From the NCBI GenBank assembly GCA_028283985.1, contig JANQSQ010000305.1, positions 1-6,076 on the forward strand: a stretch of DNA of 6,076 nucleotides. Reading direction: 5' to 3'. The notes beneath the pieces are model-generated. The model saw only the letters and a list, made by a program, of their open reading frames with translations. It had not been told where the DNA came from and made no database searches. Positions within the stretch are counted from its first letter, which is position 1. Each line of letters opens with the position of its first letter. Source of the stretch: Rhodothermales bacterium (lineage in GTDB: Bacteria > Bacteroidota > Rhodothermia > Rhodothermales > VXPQ01). Positions 5,648 to 6,076 of the stretch are shown here, one piece after another. Both the position numbers and the translations under genes were made by a program.

Positions 5648-6076
5648 ATGACCCCTCTCCGCATCTTCATCAGCAGCGTACAAAAGGAGTTTGCAAGCGA
5701 ACGAAAGGCGCTTGCCGACTACCTGCGCAATGACCCGTTGATGCGGCGCTTCTTTGAAGGCTTCCTGTTCGAGGAAATGCCGGCTTCGGACAGGCGCCCC
5801 GACAAAGTATATCTGGATAAAGTAGAGCGCTGCGATATCTATGTGGGCTTATTTGGAAAGGACTACGGGGCCGAAGACGAAACCGGACTATCGCCGACGG
5901 AACGGGAATTCGACCATGCCACCGCGCTCGGCAAACACCGCCTGATCTTCCTGAAAAATATGGACTCCGGCGTGCGGCATCCAAAGATGCAGGCGTTGAT
6001 CGGCAAGGCCGAGGCCGGATTGATCCGAAAAAGGTTCAATACGCAGGAAGAACTCGTTATTGGTCTCTATGCTGCA
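5648..6076 (+). CDS. DUF4062-domain protein (3'-truncated by window edge)
   Basis: The frame is open from ATG 5648 to the last base, giving 143 residues of a longer protein. The N-terminus LRIFISSVQKEFASERKALADYL (residues 4-26) is the hallmark of DUF4062. It is followed by a basic/acidic turn, then VERCDIYVGLFGKDYG (59-74), LSPTEREFDHA (81-91) and KHRLIFLKN (96-104), an alternating strand-helix order. Members I know of often carry a C-terminal ATP-binding or AlbA_2-type domain and occur beside R-M and other defence genes; that part is off the window. The order (IFISS strand, DIYVGLFG strand, then a Ser-Pro-Thr-Glu motif before a helix) recalls TIR and nucleoside deoxyribosyltransferase folds, so a nucleotide-binding or hydrolysing role is a possibility, not a finding. 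The start is fixed by a stop (TAA 5621-5623) and the lack of any other in-frame start; no Shine-Dalgarno is visible. GC rises again (38 of 60 at 5881-5940). Confidence 0.88.
   Translation, partial: MTPLRIFISSVQKEFASERKALADYLRNDPLMRRFFEGFLFEEMPASDRRPDKVYLDKVERCDIYVGLFGKDYGAEDETGLSPTEREFDHATALGKHRLIFLKNMDSGVRHPKMQALIGKAEAGLIRKRFNTQEELVIGLYAA

Overview
The window is a dense plus-strand anti-phage defence locus from a bacterium. Codon use, mixed GC content and protein flavour suggest a proteobacterium, but no housekeeping gene is present to fix the taxon. All six genes run in the same direction with almost no intergenic space. There is no rRNA, tRNA, CRISPR array, transposase or integrase.

Layout: (1) positions 2-1696, the C-terminal part of HsdM, the type I restriction-modification (R-M) methyltransferase subunit, entering from the left edge with its NPPF catalytic motif at 44-55. 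(2) 1693-2838, a DUF1016 / YhcG-family protein with a C-terminal PD-(D/E)XK nuclease domain. Its variable middle region carries two related in-frame DNA palindromes. (3) 2831-4195, HsdS, the specificity subunit, with two target-recognition domains each followed by a conserved coiled-coil repeat. (4) 4189-4728, a four-helix membrane protein recognised as KwaA. (5) 4721-5602, a DUF4868 protein recognised as KwaB; with KwaA it makes a Kiwa anti-phage system. (6) 5648 to the right edge, the N-terminal 143 residues of a DUF4062 protein, preceded by a perfect TATAAT box in the only real intergenic gap (45 bp).

The first five genes are linked by 4-8 bp stop/start overlaps (ATGA at 1693, then 8, 7 and 8 bp), so they look like one translationally coupled transcript. 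HsdM and HsdS would form the modification enzyme that marks self DNA. No HsdR translocase is visible; it may lie outside the window. The DUF1016 nuclease is an accessory between hsdM and hsdS. Kiwa adds an envelope-linked defence layer in the same transcript.

Base composition is mosaic. hsdM, the HsdS conserved repeats and the DUF4062 gene are about 60-65% GC in the 60-base stretches counted by hand, whereas kwaA and the second HsdS recognition domain fall to 33-43%. This suggests that kwaAB and the recognition domains came in separately from the R-M backbone. Every family here is recognisable. What is unusual is the architecture (Kiwa fused into a type I R-M operon, plus a DUF4062 gene) and the palindromes inside the DUF1016 gene, rather than a wholly unknown protein.
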